A program made the position numbers and the translations under genes. From Bacillota bacterium (GTDB lineage: Bacteria; Bacillota; Clostridia; Acetivibrionales; DSM-1351), in NCBI GenBank assembly GCA_023400235.1, contig JAEXFI010000005.1, positions 124,001 through 188,000 of the forward strand: DNA of 64,000 nucleotides. Direction: 5' to 3'. Shown piece after piece: positions 17,970 through 26,496 of this stretch. Positions within the stretch are counted from its first letter, which is position 1; each line of letters starts with the position of its first letter. The notes beneath the pieces are model-generated. The model ran no database searches. It was not told the DNA's origin and saw nothing but the letters and a program-made list of their open reading frames with translations.

Positions 17970-18356
17970 ATGGAAATGACAGTTGGATTAGCAGGTGAAG
18001 CAATTGCACAGGTGGATAGCAGCAATACAGCCAGGACCATGGGCAGTGGAGATTTGGAGGTCTTTGCAACACCTTCAATGGTTGCCCTTATGGAAAAAGC
18101 GGCAACGAATGCGTTAAAAGAGTGTGTGCCTTTGGACAGCTCCACGGTGGGTACGCTGATCGATGTAAGGCACTTGGCAGCTACACCTGTTGGGATGACC
18201 GTAACAGCAAAGGCGGTCCTGACGATAGTGGAGGGAAAACGACTTGTTTTCAGTGTTGAAGCCTTTGATGACAAGGAGAAAATTGGTGAAGGAACCCATG
18301 AGAGATTTATTGTCAACTGCGAAAGGTTTATAGCCAAAGCAAATGGAAAAAAATAG
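17970..18356 (+). CDS. Thioesterase of the FlK (fluoroacetyl-CoA thioesterase-like) hotdog family
   Basis: A 128-residue single hotdog-fold protein. The three residues that align with the FlK catalytic triad are T34 (in FATPSM), E42 (in LMEKAA) and H68 (in DVRHLAATPVG). Most clostridial members are uncharacterised acyl-CoA thioesterases, so fluoroacetyl-CoA activity should not be assumed. The ATG at 17970 follows GGAG at a 9-base spacing; longer in-frame starts at 17916 and 17943 have poorer ribosome sites and add sequence not seen in the family. It lies alone between a terminator and the metK S-box. Confidence 0.8.
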   Translation: MEMTVGLAGEAIAQVDSSNTARTMGSGDLEVFATPSMVALMEKAATNALKECVPLDSSTVGTLIDVRHLAATPVGMTVTAKAVLTIVEGKRLVFSVEAFDDKEKIGEGTHERFIVNCERFIAKANGKK

Positions 18357-18364
18357 AAATCATC

Positions 18365-18394
18365 TTGACGAATAATGAATTATATGGTTAAATA
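18365..18394 (+). promoter_or_regulatory. Probable promoter of the S-box/metK transcript
   Basis: TTGACG (18365-18370), an 18-bp spacer and TAAATA (18389-18394) lie directly upstream of the riboswitch. Transcription would start near 18400, just before the aptamer. Confidence 0.5.
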
Positions 18395-18416
18395 TACTCA
18401 AAGTTAATATTTTTAT

Positions 18417-18570
18417 CCTTATCAAGAGAGGTGGAGGGTATGGGCCCTATGAAACCCGGCAACCAGCATTTGATTGTGCATGGTGCCAATTCCTACAGGT
18501 ATTTTGCCTGAAAGATGAGGGGGATCATTGTTTTAATAAGAATGATAAACCTCGTAAAGAGGTTTTTTTT
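18417..18570 (+). ncRNA. SAM-I (S-box) riboswitch with terminator
   Basis: The aptamer has the conserved blocks: the 5' strand with CTTATCAAGAGAGGTGGAGG, the core GGGCCCTATGAAACCCGGCA (18442 onward), GGTGCCAATTCC, and the 3' GAAAGATGAGGGGG. The expression platform is a terminator, AAACCTC (18547-18553) and GAGGTTT (18559-18565) with eight Ts. A competing stem is formed by GATCATT and AATGAT a little upstream. When SAM is abundant the aptamer forms and transcription stops, so metK is expressed only when SAM is low. Confidence 0.95.
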
Positions 18571-18670
18571 ATTGCCTGTCGAGAGTTCATCCGTATAAGC
18601 TGGCCTTTGCAGGCAGGTACAGGGGATAAAAAGTGACCGCGAATAAATATTATAAGTGGAGGTATTAATT

Positions 18671-19861
18671 ATGGCAAGAAAATTATTTACATCAGAATCT
18701 GTAACAGAGGGACATCCGGATAAAATGTGCGATCAGATTTCAGACGCAGTCCTCGACGCCATCTTCCAGCAGGACCCTCAGGCCAGAGTTGCATGTGAGA
18801 CTGCTGTAACTACTGGTATGGTGCTTGTAATGGGTGAAATTTCAACTCAATGTTATGTTGATATACCAAAGGTCGTCAGGAGCACGATCAGAGAAATAGG
18901 CTATGACAGGGCAAAGTACGGTTTTGACAGTGAGACCTGTGCGGTTTTGACTTCCATAGATGAACAGTCGGCAGATATTGCAATGGGAGTTGATAAGGCA
19001 CTGGAAGCTAAAACCGGCGAAATGAGCGAGGCACAGATTCAGGCTATTGGTGCCGGAGACCAGGGCATGATGTTTGGCTTTGCGTGTGATGAAACACCGG
19101 AGCTCATGCCAATGCCTATTACTTTGGCCCATAAGCTTTCAAAGAAGTTAAGTGAAGTTAGAAAAGATGGAACTCTGGATTATTTAAGACCAGACGGAAA
19201 ATCTCAGGTAACGGTTGAATATGACGGAGACAGGCCGGTGAGAGTTGATACCATAGTCATATCCACCCAGCACGGTCCTGATGTAAGTCACGAAACCATT
19301 GAAAGAGATATGATGGAATTTGTTATAAAACCAGTGATTCCGGCAGAATTGCTTGACCAGAACACCCGGTACTTCATAAACCCTACCGGCAGGTTCGTGG
19401 TAGGAGGCCCTCAGGGGGATTCCGGACTTACCGGAAGAAAGATTATTGTTGATACCTATGGAGGTTATGCAAGACATGGAGGAGGGGCATTCTCCGGCAA
19501 GGATCCTACCAAGGTGGACCGTTCCGCAGCATATGCCGCCAGGTATGTTGCCAAGAATATCGTTGCAGCAGGTATTGCCAAGAAATGTGAGGTACAGCTT
19601 GCGTATGCAATCGGTGTGGCCAAACCGGTTTCGGTGCTGGTAGATACCTTTGGGACTGCTGTAATACCGGAGGAGAAGATTTCCGAGCTGGTAAACAAGC
19701 ATTTTGATCTTAGGCCTGCAGGTATTATAAAGACGCTGGATTTGAGAAGGCCCATATTCAAAAAGACTGCAGCATACGGACATTTTGGCAGAAATGATGA
19801 CGACTTTACCTGGGAAAGAACAGATGTTGCAGAGCTTTTGAAAAAGGAAGCAGGCTTGTAA
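18671..19861 (+). CDS. metK: S-adenosylmethionine synthetase
   Basis: A 396-residue cytoplasmic enzyme that makes SAM from methionine and ATP. Signature segments are TSESVTEGHPDKMCDQISDA near the start, GAGDQGMMFG (ATP loop) and GGGAFSGKDPTKVDRS (phosphate loop), and the length is normal for the family. The ATG at 18671 has GTGGAGG 9 bases upstream; an upstream GTG at 18656 overlaps that ribosome site and is not used. It is controlled by the S-box immediately upstream. SAM made here would supply the methyltransferases and radical SAM proteins of the window. Confidence 0.97.
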   Translation: MARKLFTSESVTEGHPDKMCDQISDAVLDAIFQQDPQARVACETAVTTGMVLVMGEISTQCYVDIPKVVRSTIREIGYDRAKYGFDSETCAVLTSIDEQSADIAMGVDKALEAKTGEMSEAQIQAIGAGDQGMMFGFACDETPELMPMPITLAHKLSKKLSEVRKDGTLDYLRPDGKSQVTVEYDGDRPVRVDTIVISTQHGPDVSHETIERDMMEFVIKPVIPAELLDQNTRYFINPTGRFVVGGPQGDSGLTGRKIIVDTYGGYARHGGGAFSGKDPTKVDRSAAYAARYVAKNIVAAGIAKKCEVQLAYAIGVAKPVSVLVDTFGTAVIPEEKISELVNKHFDLRPAGIIKTLDLRRPIFKKTAAYGHFGRNDDDFTWERTDVAELLKKEAGL

Positions 19862-19906
19862 GCTCCTGTAGTAAGTCTGTTAATTTAAAAATAAATACTT
19901 ATGAAT

Positions 19907-19954
19907 AAAAAGAAAAATACGTTTTCCTTCAAAGGGAAATGTATTTTTCTTTTT
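19907..19954 (+). terminator. Long A/T-rich terminator after metK
   Basis: A 21-bp stem with two wobble pairs: AAAAAGAAAAATAC plus GTTTTCC (19907-19927) against GGGAAAT plus GTATTTTTCTTTTT (19934-19954). Because the stem itself carries A- and T-runs, it can act in both directions. Confidence 0.8.
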
Positions 19955-20098
19955 GTGCTAAAATATTACTATATGGTGAAACATATAATATAAGCAAAGA
20001 CAGTTACCAAACAGCAGTATTAAGCACAAAATACACACTTAAATCAAGCTTTTACCCACTTTTCGCATAAAATACGGCAGAATGTTGGTTTGTACTAT

Positions 20099-20128
20099 TT
20101 GACAGCAGGCAGGTATTTGTAGTAGATT
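20099..20128 (+). promoter_or_regulatory. Possible promoter of a small gene between metK and corC
   Basis: TTGACA (20099-20104), an 18-bp spacer and TAGATT (20123-20128). The stretch 19958-20098 before it holds nothing else I can identify. Confidence 0.45.
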
Positions 20129-20182
20129 ATATTATAAATTAATGCTGGGAATAATAATAAGTTAAAAAGGGGGGGATTAGTT

Positions 20183-20287
20183 ATGGACGATAATCCTGGG
20201 GATATATCACATAATATTTTTATGTCCTGCTGGATATTACTTAAAAAGAAAAATAGGCATGAAATAAACTATTTCGGAAGACCCTGA
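20183..20287 (+). CDS. Possible 34-residue small protein
   Basis: A short frame starting ATG GAC GAT, with a very strong ribosome site (AAAAAGGGGGGGAT) at good spacing. The peptide begins MDDNPGDISHNIF and has a short hydrophobic piece (FMSCWILL), then a basic end (KKKNRHEINYFGRP). It does not match a family I know. A promoter lies 55 bp upstream and a hairpin with a T-run overlaps its stop codon, so the 20.1-20.3 kb segment looks like a separate small transcript. A non-coding RNA is the alternative. Confidence 0.4.
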   Translation: MDDNPGDISHNIFMSCWILLKKKNRHEINYFGRP

Positions 20288-20319
20288 CAGTCCTGCCTTG
20301 GATTGGTGTGTCTTTTTTT
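20279..20319 (+). terminator. Terminator at the end of the small transcript
   Basis: An outer AGAC (20279-20282) / GTCT (20310-20313) and an inner CAGTCC (20288-20293) / GGATTG (20300-20305) stem, followed by seven Ts (20313-20319). The internal bulge makes it weaker than the others. Confidence 0.5.
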
Positions 20320-20385
20320 ATTTGTTAGGGAAAGCATAAGTTTATAAATTCTTTTTAGTATCTATTCAGATGGAGGATGAAATAA

Positions 20386-21684
20386 TTGTTTACGGAAATA
20401 TTTGTTTTACTGGTACTTGTGATTATGAATGCATTTTTTGCAGCTTCTGAGATTGCATTGATATCACTTAATGATAACAAAATAAGATTGATGGCAGAGG
20501 ATGGAGATAAAAAAGCTAAAATATTGAATAATCTCCTGAGCGAACCCAGTAGGTTTCTTGCAACTATACAGATAGGAATTACACTGGCAGGTTTTTTGGC
20601 AAGTGCTTTTGCGTCTGAGACTTTTGCCGAGCCGCTTGTAAAATTGCTGCTTGCATTGGGGCTGCCCGTGCCGGAGGTATGGCTTAAGACAGCCTCCATG
20701 CTTGTTATAACCATTATATTGTCATATTTTACATTAGTGCTTGGAGAACTTGTGCCAAAAAGGCTTGCCATGAAGAAAGCCGAGCCTATCGCAAGGTTTG
20801 TAGCAAAGCCTTTGCATATTCTTTCTGTTTTGACAGCACCTTTTGTCAGACTGCTGACTGCCTCCACAAATTTCTTTGTCAGATTGTTTGGAGTTGATCC
20901 TAACGCCGATGAGGAACAGGTTACAGAAGAAGAAATCAGGATGATGGTGGATGTGGGAGAAGAAAAAGGCACAATACATGAAACAGAAAAAGAGATGATT
21001 AACAACATCTTTGAATTCAACAATAAGACCGTGTCCGATATAATGACACACAGGACTGACATAGCAGCCCTTCCCATAGATGCAGAGCTTAAAGAGGTCA
21101 TAGATTTTATAAATACGGAAAAATACTCAAGAATACCGGTTTATGAAGATAATATAGATAATATTGTGGGAGTTATGCACTCAAAATATGTATTTAAGTT
21201 TGTAACCAATGACGATACAAAGAACTTCAGTCTGGGGCAGTTGATTAAGCAACCTTATTTTGTACCCGAATCAAAAAGAACAGATGAACTCTTTAAAGAG
21301 CTTCAGCAGAATAAGACTCATATGGCCATTATAATTGATGAGTATGGAGGAACCGCGGGAATTGTCACACTTGAGGACTTAATCGAAGAAATAGTTGGTA
21401 ACATATTTGATGAAGACGATGATGAAGAAAAGGAATTAGAGAAGATAGATGACAACACCTTTATTATAAGAGGCTCCATCAGTCTTGATGAAGCACAGGA
21501 AATCCTGGGCTCAAATCTCCCAGTTGATGAATATGAAACTCTTAGCGGGTTTATTATTGGACAGATAGGAAGAATTCCTGTAAGCGGCGACAAACCTACC
21601 ATTGAATACAACGAATTGGTTTTCAAAGTTGAAGAGGTGGATGAAAAGAAGATTTCAAAGGTAAAAGTCTGCAGGGCCCTGTAA
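20386..21684 (+). CDS. HlyC/CorC family membrane protein (DUF21, CBS pair, CorC_HlyC)
   Basis: A 432-residue inner-membrane protein. The DUF21 domain (about residues 1-190) has four hydrophobic segments and the family sequence ASEIALISLN. Then come two CBS domains (about 205-330; DIMTHRTDI begins the first) and a C-terminal CorC_HlyC domain (about 345-430) after an acidic DEDDDEEKE linker. Family members are Mg/Co efflux or transport proteins, often misnamed haemolysins. The start is TTG at 20386, chosen because TGGAGG lies 9 bases upstream. The small membrane protein gene that follows after 57 bp may be co-transcribed. Confidence 0.88.
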   Translation: MFTEIFVLLVLVIMNAFFAASEIALISLNDNKIRLMAEDGDKKAKILNNLLSEPSRFLATIQIGITLAGFLASAFASETFAEPLVKLLLALGLPVPEVWLKTASMLVITIILSYFTLVLGELVPKRLAMKKAEPIARFVAKPLHILSVLTAPFVRLLTASTNFFVRLFGVDPNADEEQVTEEEIRMMVDVGEEKGTIHETEKEMINNIFEFNNKTVSDIMTHRTDIAALPIDAELKEVIDFINTEKYSRIPVYEDNIDNIVGVMHSKYVFKFVTNDDTKNFSLGQLIKQPYFVPESKRTDELFKELQQNKTHMAIIIDEYGGTAGIVTLEDLIEEIVGNIFDEDDDEEKELEKIDDNTFIIRGSISLDEAQEILGSNLPVDEYETLSGFIIGQIGRIPVSGDKPTIEYNELVFKVEEVDEKKISKVKVCRAL

Positions 21685-21741
21685 CATATGAGTAGCACAT
21701 TTCATAAAATAATGTACGACATATTTTAGGGAGTGATAGCT

Positions 21742-22095
21742 ATGGGGATAGACTACGCGGTACTTTCACTTCTGGCCATATTTGGACTTATCAGTCTGTT
21801 TTTGGACATTTTTAAATTAATGGACAGGAAGAAATACTTTGTGGAAAAGGCTAATTTGGTTTTATTGGTTAACGACCAGGAGCAGAATGTTGAAAGACTG
21901 ATCAGAGAGGCAATGGAAAGCAAATTTGTAAGAAACATTGCTATAAACGGCAATTTTATTGCAGTTGATATGAATTCCAAAGATGATACTTTAAAGTTGT
22001 TAAAAAAGCTTGAAAACCAGTTTCCATTGCTGGAGGTCTGCTCTTTTGAGGAGAGGGACTGCATATTCTATAAAAACAAAACCGGTTCTACATAA
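21742..22095 (+). CDS. Small protein with one N-terminal membrane segment, unknown function
   Basis: A 117-residue protein. One hydrophobic segment (about residues 5-25, YAVLSLLAIFGLISLFLDIF) is followed by a soluble domain of about 90 residues with alternating beta and helical segments (ANLVLLVNDQEQNVERLI and later FPLLEVCSFEERDC). The pattern suggests a small alpha/beta domain held at the membrane. I do not recognise it. The ATG at 21742 follows GGGAG at a good spacing. It lies between corC and a terminator and is probably in an operon with corC. Confidence 0.65.
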   Translation: MGIDYAVLSLLAIFGLISLFLDIFKLMDRKKYFVEKANLVLLVNDQEQNVERLIREAMESKFVRNIAINGNFIAVDMNSKDDTLKLLKKLENQFPLLEVCSFEERDCIFYKNKTGST

Positions 22096-22105
22096 AAATT
22101 ACTGG

Positions 22106-22142
22106 AATTCCTCCGGAGTACAACATTCGGAGGAATTTTTTT
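22106..22142 (+). terminator. Terminator after the corC operon
   Basis: A perfect 10-bp stem AATTCCTCCG (22106-22115) / CGGAGGAATT (22128-22137) running into seven Ts. Confidence 0.9.
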
Positions 22143-22160
22143 CATGCTGTCTGTTAATTC

Positions 22161-22189
22161 TTGATGGCATGGGTAAAATAGGATATTAT
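22161..22189 (+). promoter_or_regulatory. Promoter of recD2
   Basis: TTGATG (22161-22166), a 17-bp spacer and TATTAT (22184-22189), about 38 bp before the ATG of recD2. Confidence 0.65.
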
Positions 22190-22226
22190 TTATGGTAGTG
22201 AGATGTGTCTTAAGAAGGAGATATTT

Positions 22227-24635
22227 ATGGCGATTGGACAGTTTCAGCAGCAGCGGTGGTCGTTTGACAGTTATGCTGTGGGTACGCTACTTAGTATAAT
22301 AGGAAGATTTGACTATAAAATATATGAAAATTCTGATAACGGTTATAAAATCTATACCTTTGACATTGAGAAGATTATCGACCAGGATGGGTTTGAGCAC
22401 GAGGCCTCTGATCAGATAAGTGTTACCGGCTACTACGAGGTTAATGAACACTGTGCGGTACTTCCAAGCAAGGTCATAGGAACTGTAGGAGTTTACAGAG
22501 GGGAAAAGCAGCTCAAGGCTGAGACGGTTGAGTTTATTGAGCCGGCAACAGACGAGGGAATTATTGCTTTCTTGTCGTGCGGCATTATTAAGGGAGTTGG
22601 TGAAAAAACCGCCAGAAACATTGTGGCAGGCTACAAGTCGGGGGCGGGGTATGTGGAGGGCTTTGGCAGCAGGACTCTTGAGATTATCAGAAATGAGCCT
22701 CTGGCTCTCACCAAAATAAGAGGCATATCTCCGGACAAAGCCAGAATAATTCATGATTCCTACATGGAGAACATGGAGTATCAGAATGTAATGATTTTTT
22801 TTCAAAAGTTCGGGGTGTCTTCTGCCAAAGCCATGAAGATATACAATTCCTTTAAGGGAACATCAATTGCGATTGCCGAGCAGAACCCATATATGTTTGC
22901 AAACATCAGGGGCTTTGGGTTTAAAAGCTGTGACGAAATAGCGAGAAAGTTGGGCATAGATCCCCACTCCATATTCAGGCTTGAATCAGCCTTGAAAAGT
23001 GTTCTTGTAACAGCGGAAAGTGAGGGACACTGCTATTTGTTCAAGGACAGTCTGCTGGAGATGACTGCCAAGGCGTTAAGTGACGAAGCTGATACCATAA
23101 CCACCGGTGAGCTTGAAGAGGCCTATGCCAGAATGCTGAAGCTGGGCAACTTTGTGAATATAACCTACTCTGAAAATGGGGAAAGATTAGAGGCTGTTTA
23201 CACAAAGGAAATGTATAAAATGGAATATGAGACAGCCGTTGCCATAAAGGAAATCGCCCGCTGCCAGCCTGATGCACATTTTTGCCAGGTGGACAGGCTT
23301 ATTGAAGAGTTTGAGGCTATGAGAGGATTTGAGCTGGAGGGCATGCAGAAGGAAGCCGTAAAGGCTGTTTTTGATACAAATATGCTGATATTGACCGGCT
23401 CGGCGGGAAGCGGCAAGACAACAACCGTGGAATGCATGATATATGTTTTGCAAAAGTATTTTGAAAACCAGGAGGAAATGAGCTTTATGCTGGCAGCTCC
23501 AACCGGAAAGGCAGCAAAAAGGCTTACTGAAATCACCGGTTTTGAAGCTATGACCTTACATCGGCTGCTGCAGTTTTCATATGAGAACAAAGGGTTCTTT
23601 TACAGGCAGGGCAATGAGCTGCCTTATGACCTGATTGTTGTGGATGAAGGCTCCATGCTGAGCATAGACCTGGCCCATGCACTTTTTACCGCTATTTCGC
23701 GGGGAACTACGGTGGTAATGATAGGAGATACTCAGCAGCTTCCGTCCGTTGGCGCGGGTAATGTGCTGGAGGACATGATAAACAGCGGAATAATCAGAAC
23801 TGTCAAGTTAAATGTCATAAAGCGGCAGGCAGACGGGTCAGGTATTATTTCCAATGCAAACAGGATAATAAATGGCGAAATGCCGGAAAATATAAACGAA
23901 AATAAGGATTTTTTCTTAATAGAGGAAGAGGACAAGAACAGAGTTGTCAAAAGAACACTTGAGGCACTGACCAGGCTTATGACAGGCTACAATTATTCAA
24001 TTGATGACGTACAGGTTATCTGTCCTCAGAAAACATCTGAAATCGGTACCTTTGAGATGAATAAGGCGATTCAGGAGCTGGTAAACCCGGCTGCACAAGG
24101 CAAAGCTGAGATAAAGAGGGGCAACGGTGTCTTCAGGGAGGGCGATAAGGTTATTCACCTGAGCAACAACTATGAAGCCACCCATTATCACAAGGAGCCC
24201 ACTAACGGAAATTATGTGGCAGAAGAAAGCGCAGGGGTGTTCAATGGAGATATCGGACGAATCATTGAAATATCAAAAATCACTGAAGCCGGCGGAAGCG
24301 GGGATGAAGAAGGCGATAGTACCATCACTGAAAGAAGGGTGGCAGTCCAATATGATGATTTTATTATTATTTATCAGATAAACGAGCTGGAGGAGATTGA
24401 CCTTGCATACAGCCTTACGGTACACAAGATGCAGGGCTCGCAATGTGAGGCCGCTATCATACTCTGCCATATGAGAAATTTCATAATGCTCAACAGAAAT
24501 CTGGGCTATACTGCTGTAACAAGAGCAAAAAAAATGGCCTGTATAATAGGGCAGAAAAAAGCCGTCAAGGTTATGGTATCCAATGTTAAGATAAATGAAA
24601 GAAATTCCATGCTATGTGAGCTGCTTAAAATATAG
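22227..24635 (+). CDS. recD2: RecD2-type SF1B DNA helicase
   Basis: An ATP-dependent 5'-3' DNA helicase of 802 residues, of the RecD2 type that works without RecBC. The N-terminal third has helix-hairpin-helix regions (GIIKGVGEKTARNIV, LTKIRGISPDKARII, IRGFGFKSCDEIA). The helicase core has Walker A GSAGSGKT (391-398), motif II VVDEGSM, GDTQQLPSVGAG (motif III) and the C-terminal LAYSLTVHKMQGSQ and YTAVTRAKK motifs. The ATG at 22227 follows AAGGAGA; an upstream start at 22203 overlaps that site. It stands as its own unit, followed by the comF promoter. Confidence 0.93.
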   Translation: MAIGQFQQQRWSFDSYAVGTLLSIIGRFDYKIYENSDNGYKIYTFDIEKIIDQDGFEHEASDQISVTGYYEVNEHCAVLPSKVIGTVGVYRGEKQLKAETVEFIEPATDEGIIAFLSCGIIKGVGEKTARNIVAGYKSGAGYVEGFGSRTLEIIRNEPLALTKIRGISPDKARIIHDSYMENMEYQNVMIFFQKFGVSSAKAMKIYNSFKGTSIAIAEQNPYMFANIRGFGFKSCDEIARKLGIDPHSIFRLESALKSVLVTAESEGHCYLFKDSLLEMTAKALSDEADTITTGELEEAYARMLKLGNFVNITYSENGERLEAVYTKEMYKMEYETAVAIKEIARCQPDAHFCQVDRLIEEFEAMRGFELEGMQKEAVKAVFDTNMLILTGSAGSGKTTTVECMIYVLQKYFENQEEMSFMLAAPTGKAAKRLTEITGFEAMTLHRLLQFSYENKGFFYRQGNELPYDLIVVDEGSMLSIDLAHALFTAISRGTTVVMIGDTQQLPSVGAGNVLEDMINSGIIRTVKLNVIKRQADGSGIISNANRIINGEMPENINENKDFFLIEEEDKNRVVKRTLEALTRLMTGYNYSIDDVQVICPQKTSEIGTFEMNKAIQELVNPAAQGKAEIKRGNGVFREGDKVIHLSNNYEATHYHKEPTNGNYVAEESAGVFNGDIGRIIEISKITEAGGSGDEEGDSTITERRVAVQYDDFIIIYQINELEEIDLAYSLTVHKMQGSQCEAAIILCHMRNFIMLNRNLGYTAVTRAKKMACIIGQKKAVKVMVSNVKINERNSMLCELLKI

Positions 24636-24684
24636 ACTTTAAGTTTCCTGAAAGCGGAGTTGGAATGTGGGAATTAATGTAATA

Positions 24685-24713
24685 TTGCATAACCTTGCAA
24701 AGTGCGGTACAAT
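24685..24713 (+). promoter_or_regulatory. Promoter of the comF-yvyF pair
   Basis: TTGCAT (24685-24690), a 17-bp spacer and TACAAT (24708-24713). Transcription would start near 24720, about 40 bp before the comF ribosome site. Confidence 0.65.
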
Positions 24714-24760
24714 GAAGTTAAAGGTAAGATAAGCGCCATTGCCGGTCAGGAGGGATATTT

Positions 24761-25429
24761 ATAGGTCTGCTGGAATATATTTTTCCTCCGAGATGCAGTA
24801 TTTGTAATGAGATATTGTCTCCGGAAACTCCTATTAACATATGCGGTTCATGTGCCACGGATATGGAATATTTCAGCAATTGTGTAGATTCTTTTTATCT
24901 GCCGGGAGAAAGTGAAACTTATTGTGACGGGATTATATGTGTAGGTAAATATTGCAACGCACTTAAGAATTCCATAAGAAGGTTTAAGTTTAAGGATAAG
25001 CCTTCCTACTACAGGGCATTTGGGAAGCTTCTGGCATTGAAGGTGCTAAATACTGTGCAGGAGGGTGAGCTTGATGCCGTGATTCCTGTTCCAATGCATA
25101 AAAGCAGAATCAGACAGAGAGGCTACAATCAGGCTGAGCTTATGGCCGTGCTGGTGGCAAAGGAACTGGGTCTGAGGATGGAAGGCAGCGTATTGCTTAA
25201 GGTTATGGAAACCAAAAGCCAAAGTTTGCTAAGCAGAGCTGAACGATTGTCAAACCTGGAAGGTGCTTTTACAGTCAGCTTCCCGGACAGGGTGGTCAAT
25301 AAAAGTATTTTGCTGGTTGATGACATATTAACCACCGGCAGCACGGTCAATCAGTGCGGCAAAGCCCTTAAACAGGCAGGCGCCGCCAGGGTGTTCGCAG
25401 GAGTGATTGCAACAACAAGAGCTGATTAA
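24761..25429 (+). CDS. comF: ComF family phosphoribosyltransferase-like protein, probable AUA start
   Basis: A ComF-like protein linked to DNA uptake and salvage. The C-terminal part has the PRPP-loop LLVDDILTTGSTVNQC and the family sequence IPVPMHKSRIRQRGYNQ. The N-terminus should be a zinc finger. Only from upstream of 24815 does the frame contain it: GLLEYIFPPRCSICNE then CGSC. In that frame there is no ATG, GTG or TTG before 24815. AGGAGGG (24748-24754) is spaced 6 bases from an ATA at 24761, so AUA initiation is the best fit; ATA at 24755 or CTG at 24767 are alternatives. Starting at TTG 24815 would delete half of the zinc site. Confidence 0.85.
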   Translation: MGLLEYIFPPRCSICNEILSPETPINICGSCATDMEYFSNCVDSFYLPGESETYCDGIICVGKYCNALKNSIRRFKFKDKPSYYRAFGKLLALKVLNTVQEGELDAVIPVPMHKSRIRQRGYNQAELMAVLVAKELGLRMEGSVLLKVMETKSQSLLSRAERLSNLEGAFTVSFPDRVVNKSILLVDDILTTGSTVNQCGKALKQAGAARVFAGVIATTRAD

Positions 25430-25475
25430 TAGCTTTAACCTACATATATTATTTTAGTCTATAGGGGGATTAGTT

Positions 25476-25883
25476 ATGCCGGATTTAAGAAACTGCAGAC
25501 GTTGCGGAAGAATGTACAACTACATTGGTGGTCCGCCCATTTGTCTGGATTGTAAAAATGCAGACGAAGAGGTTTTCAAAAAAATAAAGGATTACTTATA
25601 TGACAACCCCGGGGCTACACTTGCTCAGGTGGCAATGGATTGTGATGTCAATGTTGAAAAAATAAAAATGTTTTTGAGGGAAGGCCGTCTTGAAATCACC
25701 GAAGGGTCAAATATCGTGCTTGAATGTGAAAGATGCGGCCGCTCCATCAGGACCGGACGGTTCTGCAGTGAATGCCAGAATCAGATTCATAATGACATAT
25801 CGGGAACCATAGCTCAGTCTGATAAGGAAACTGAGGCCAAAAAAACGGGAATCGGAATGAGATATCTGAATAAAAACCTATAG
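25476..25883 (+). CDS. yvyF: YvyF-like flagellar-operon protein (TIGR03826 family)
   Basis: A 135-residue protein with zinc-finger-like pairs at both ends: CRRCG and CLDC near the start, CERCG and CSEC later, with a helical domain between (TLAQVAMDCDVNVEKIKMFLREGRLEI). Proteins of this type lie between comF and flgM in Bacillus and clostridia; their job is not clear. GGGGGGAT precedes the ATG. It follows comF by 46 bp and ends before a terminator. Confidence 0.85.
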   Translation: MPDLRNCRRCGRMYNYIGGPPICLDCKNADEEVFKKIKDYLYDNPGATLAQVAMDCDVNVEKIKMFLREGRLEITEGSNIVLECERCGRSIRTGRFCSECQNQIHNDISGTIAQSDKETEAKKTGIGMRYLNKNL

Positions 25884-25914
25884 CAGGACTGAACTCAAAA
25901 AGTATTGGTTAAGG

Positions 25915-25938
25915 CGGGAGCATTTGCTCCCGTTTTTT
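25915..25938 (+). terminator. Terminator after yvyF
   Basis: CGGGAGCA (25915-25922) pairs with TGCTCCCG (25925-25932), then TTTTTT. It separates comF-yvyF from the sigma-D-driven flagellar operon. Confidence 0.9.
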
Positions 25939-26034
25939 ATGTTAAAAAGATTTTTGTGAATTAAAGAATTAAAGGGCAAAAAGCATCTTAAAATCCGGGA
26001 TTGACTTTTCCAATTATTTATTGCAAAGGAATAC

Positions 26035-26061
26035 TAAATTAATTTAATAAATTGACGATAA
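26035..26061 (+). promoter_or_regulatory. Sigma-D (sigma-28) promoter of the flgM operon
   Basis: TAAA (26035-26038), 15 bp and GACGATAA (26054-26061) match the flagellar sigma consensus TAAA-N15-GCCGATAT closely. Transcription would start about 45 bp before flgM. Confidence 0.8.
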
Positions 26062-26112
26062 TAAATATAGTAGATTAGTTATACCAGTGCAACTTAGAAA
26101 GTAGGTGTAGAG

Positions 26113-26400
26113 ATGAAAATCACGGGTGATATTTACAATGTGTCCAAGGTCTATGACTCCAGCAAGTCAGTGGGGAAAATCAGCAAGACCGGTTCTGTAG
26201 CACCCAAAAAGGATGTGGTATCCATATCCAGCAATGCAATGGATTACCAGACCGTGTCAAAGGCATTAAAGGATGTTCCTGATTTGAGACAGAACAAGGT
26301 GGAGGAATTTTCCGAGGTTTACAGGTCGGGAAAATACGATGTGAGCGGCAGGGAAATAGTAGAAAAGCTTGGGAAATCCATTCTGGATCAAAAAGCTTAA
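26113..26400 (+). CDS. flgM: Anti-sigma-28 factor FlgM
   Basis: A 95-residue protein that binds and holds sigma-28 until the hook is complete. The C-terminal half has the family pattern KKDVVSISSNAMDYQTVSKALKDVPDLRQNKVEE and the exposed-helix ending SGKYDVSGREIVEKLGKSILD. TAGGTG precedes the ATG. It is first in an operon with flgN and two flgK genes, driven by a sigma-28 promoter, so it forms a feedback loop. Confidence 0.9.
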   Translation: MKITGDIYNVSKVYDSSKSVGKISKTGSVAPKKDVVSISSNAMDYQTVSKALKDVPDLRQNKVEEFSEVYRSGKYDVSGREIVEKLGKSILDQKA

Positions 26401-26496
26401 TTTGGCAGAGAACAGCAGCCGAAGACTTGATTAAAATGCGAAGGATAAAACATTTTGACCTAATGAGATGCACATATGTTCAGGGGGTGTAGCGTA

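Noticed and set aside
19184..19783. 199-residue open frame on the minus strand
   Set aside because: Antisense to metK, whose protein is strongly conserved over its length.
20355..21101. 248-residue open frame on the minus strand
   Set aside because: Antisense to the CorC-like gene, with a Ser-rich composition typical of antisense frames; the plus-strand protein has clear DUF21 and CBS domains.
20386..21684. Haemolysin annotation for the DUF21-CBS-CorC protein
   Set aside because: Family members are often named haemolysin, but the domains point to a membrane ion-transport or efflux role; no toxin feature is seen.
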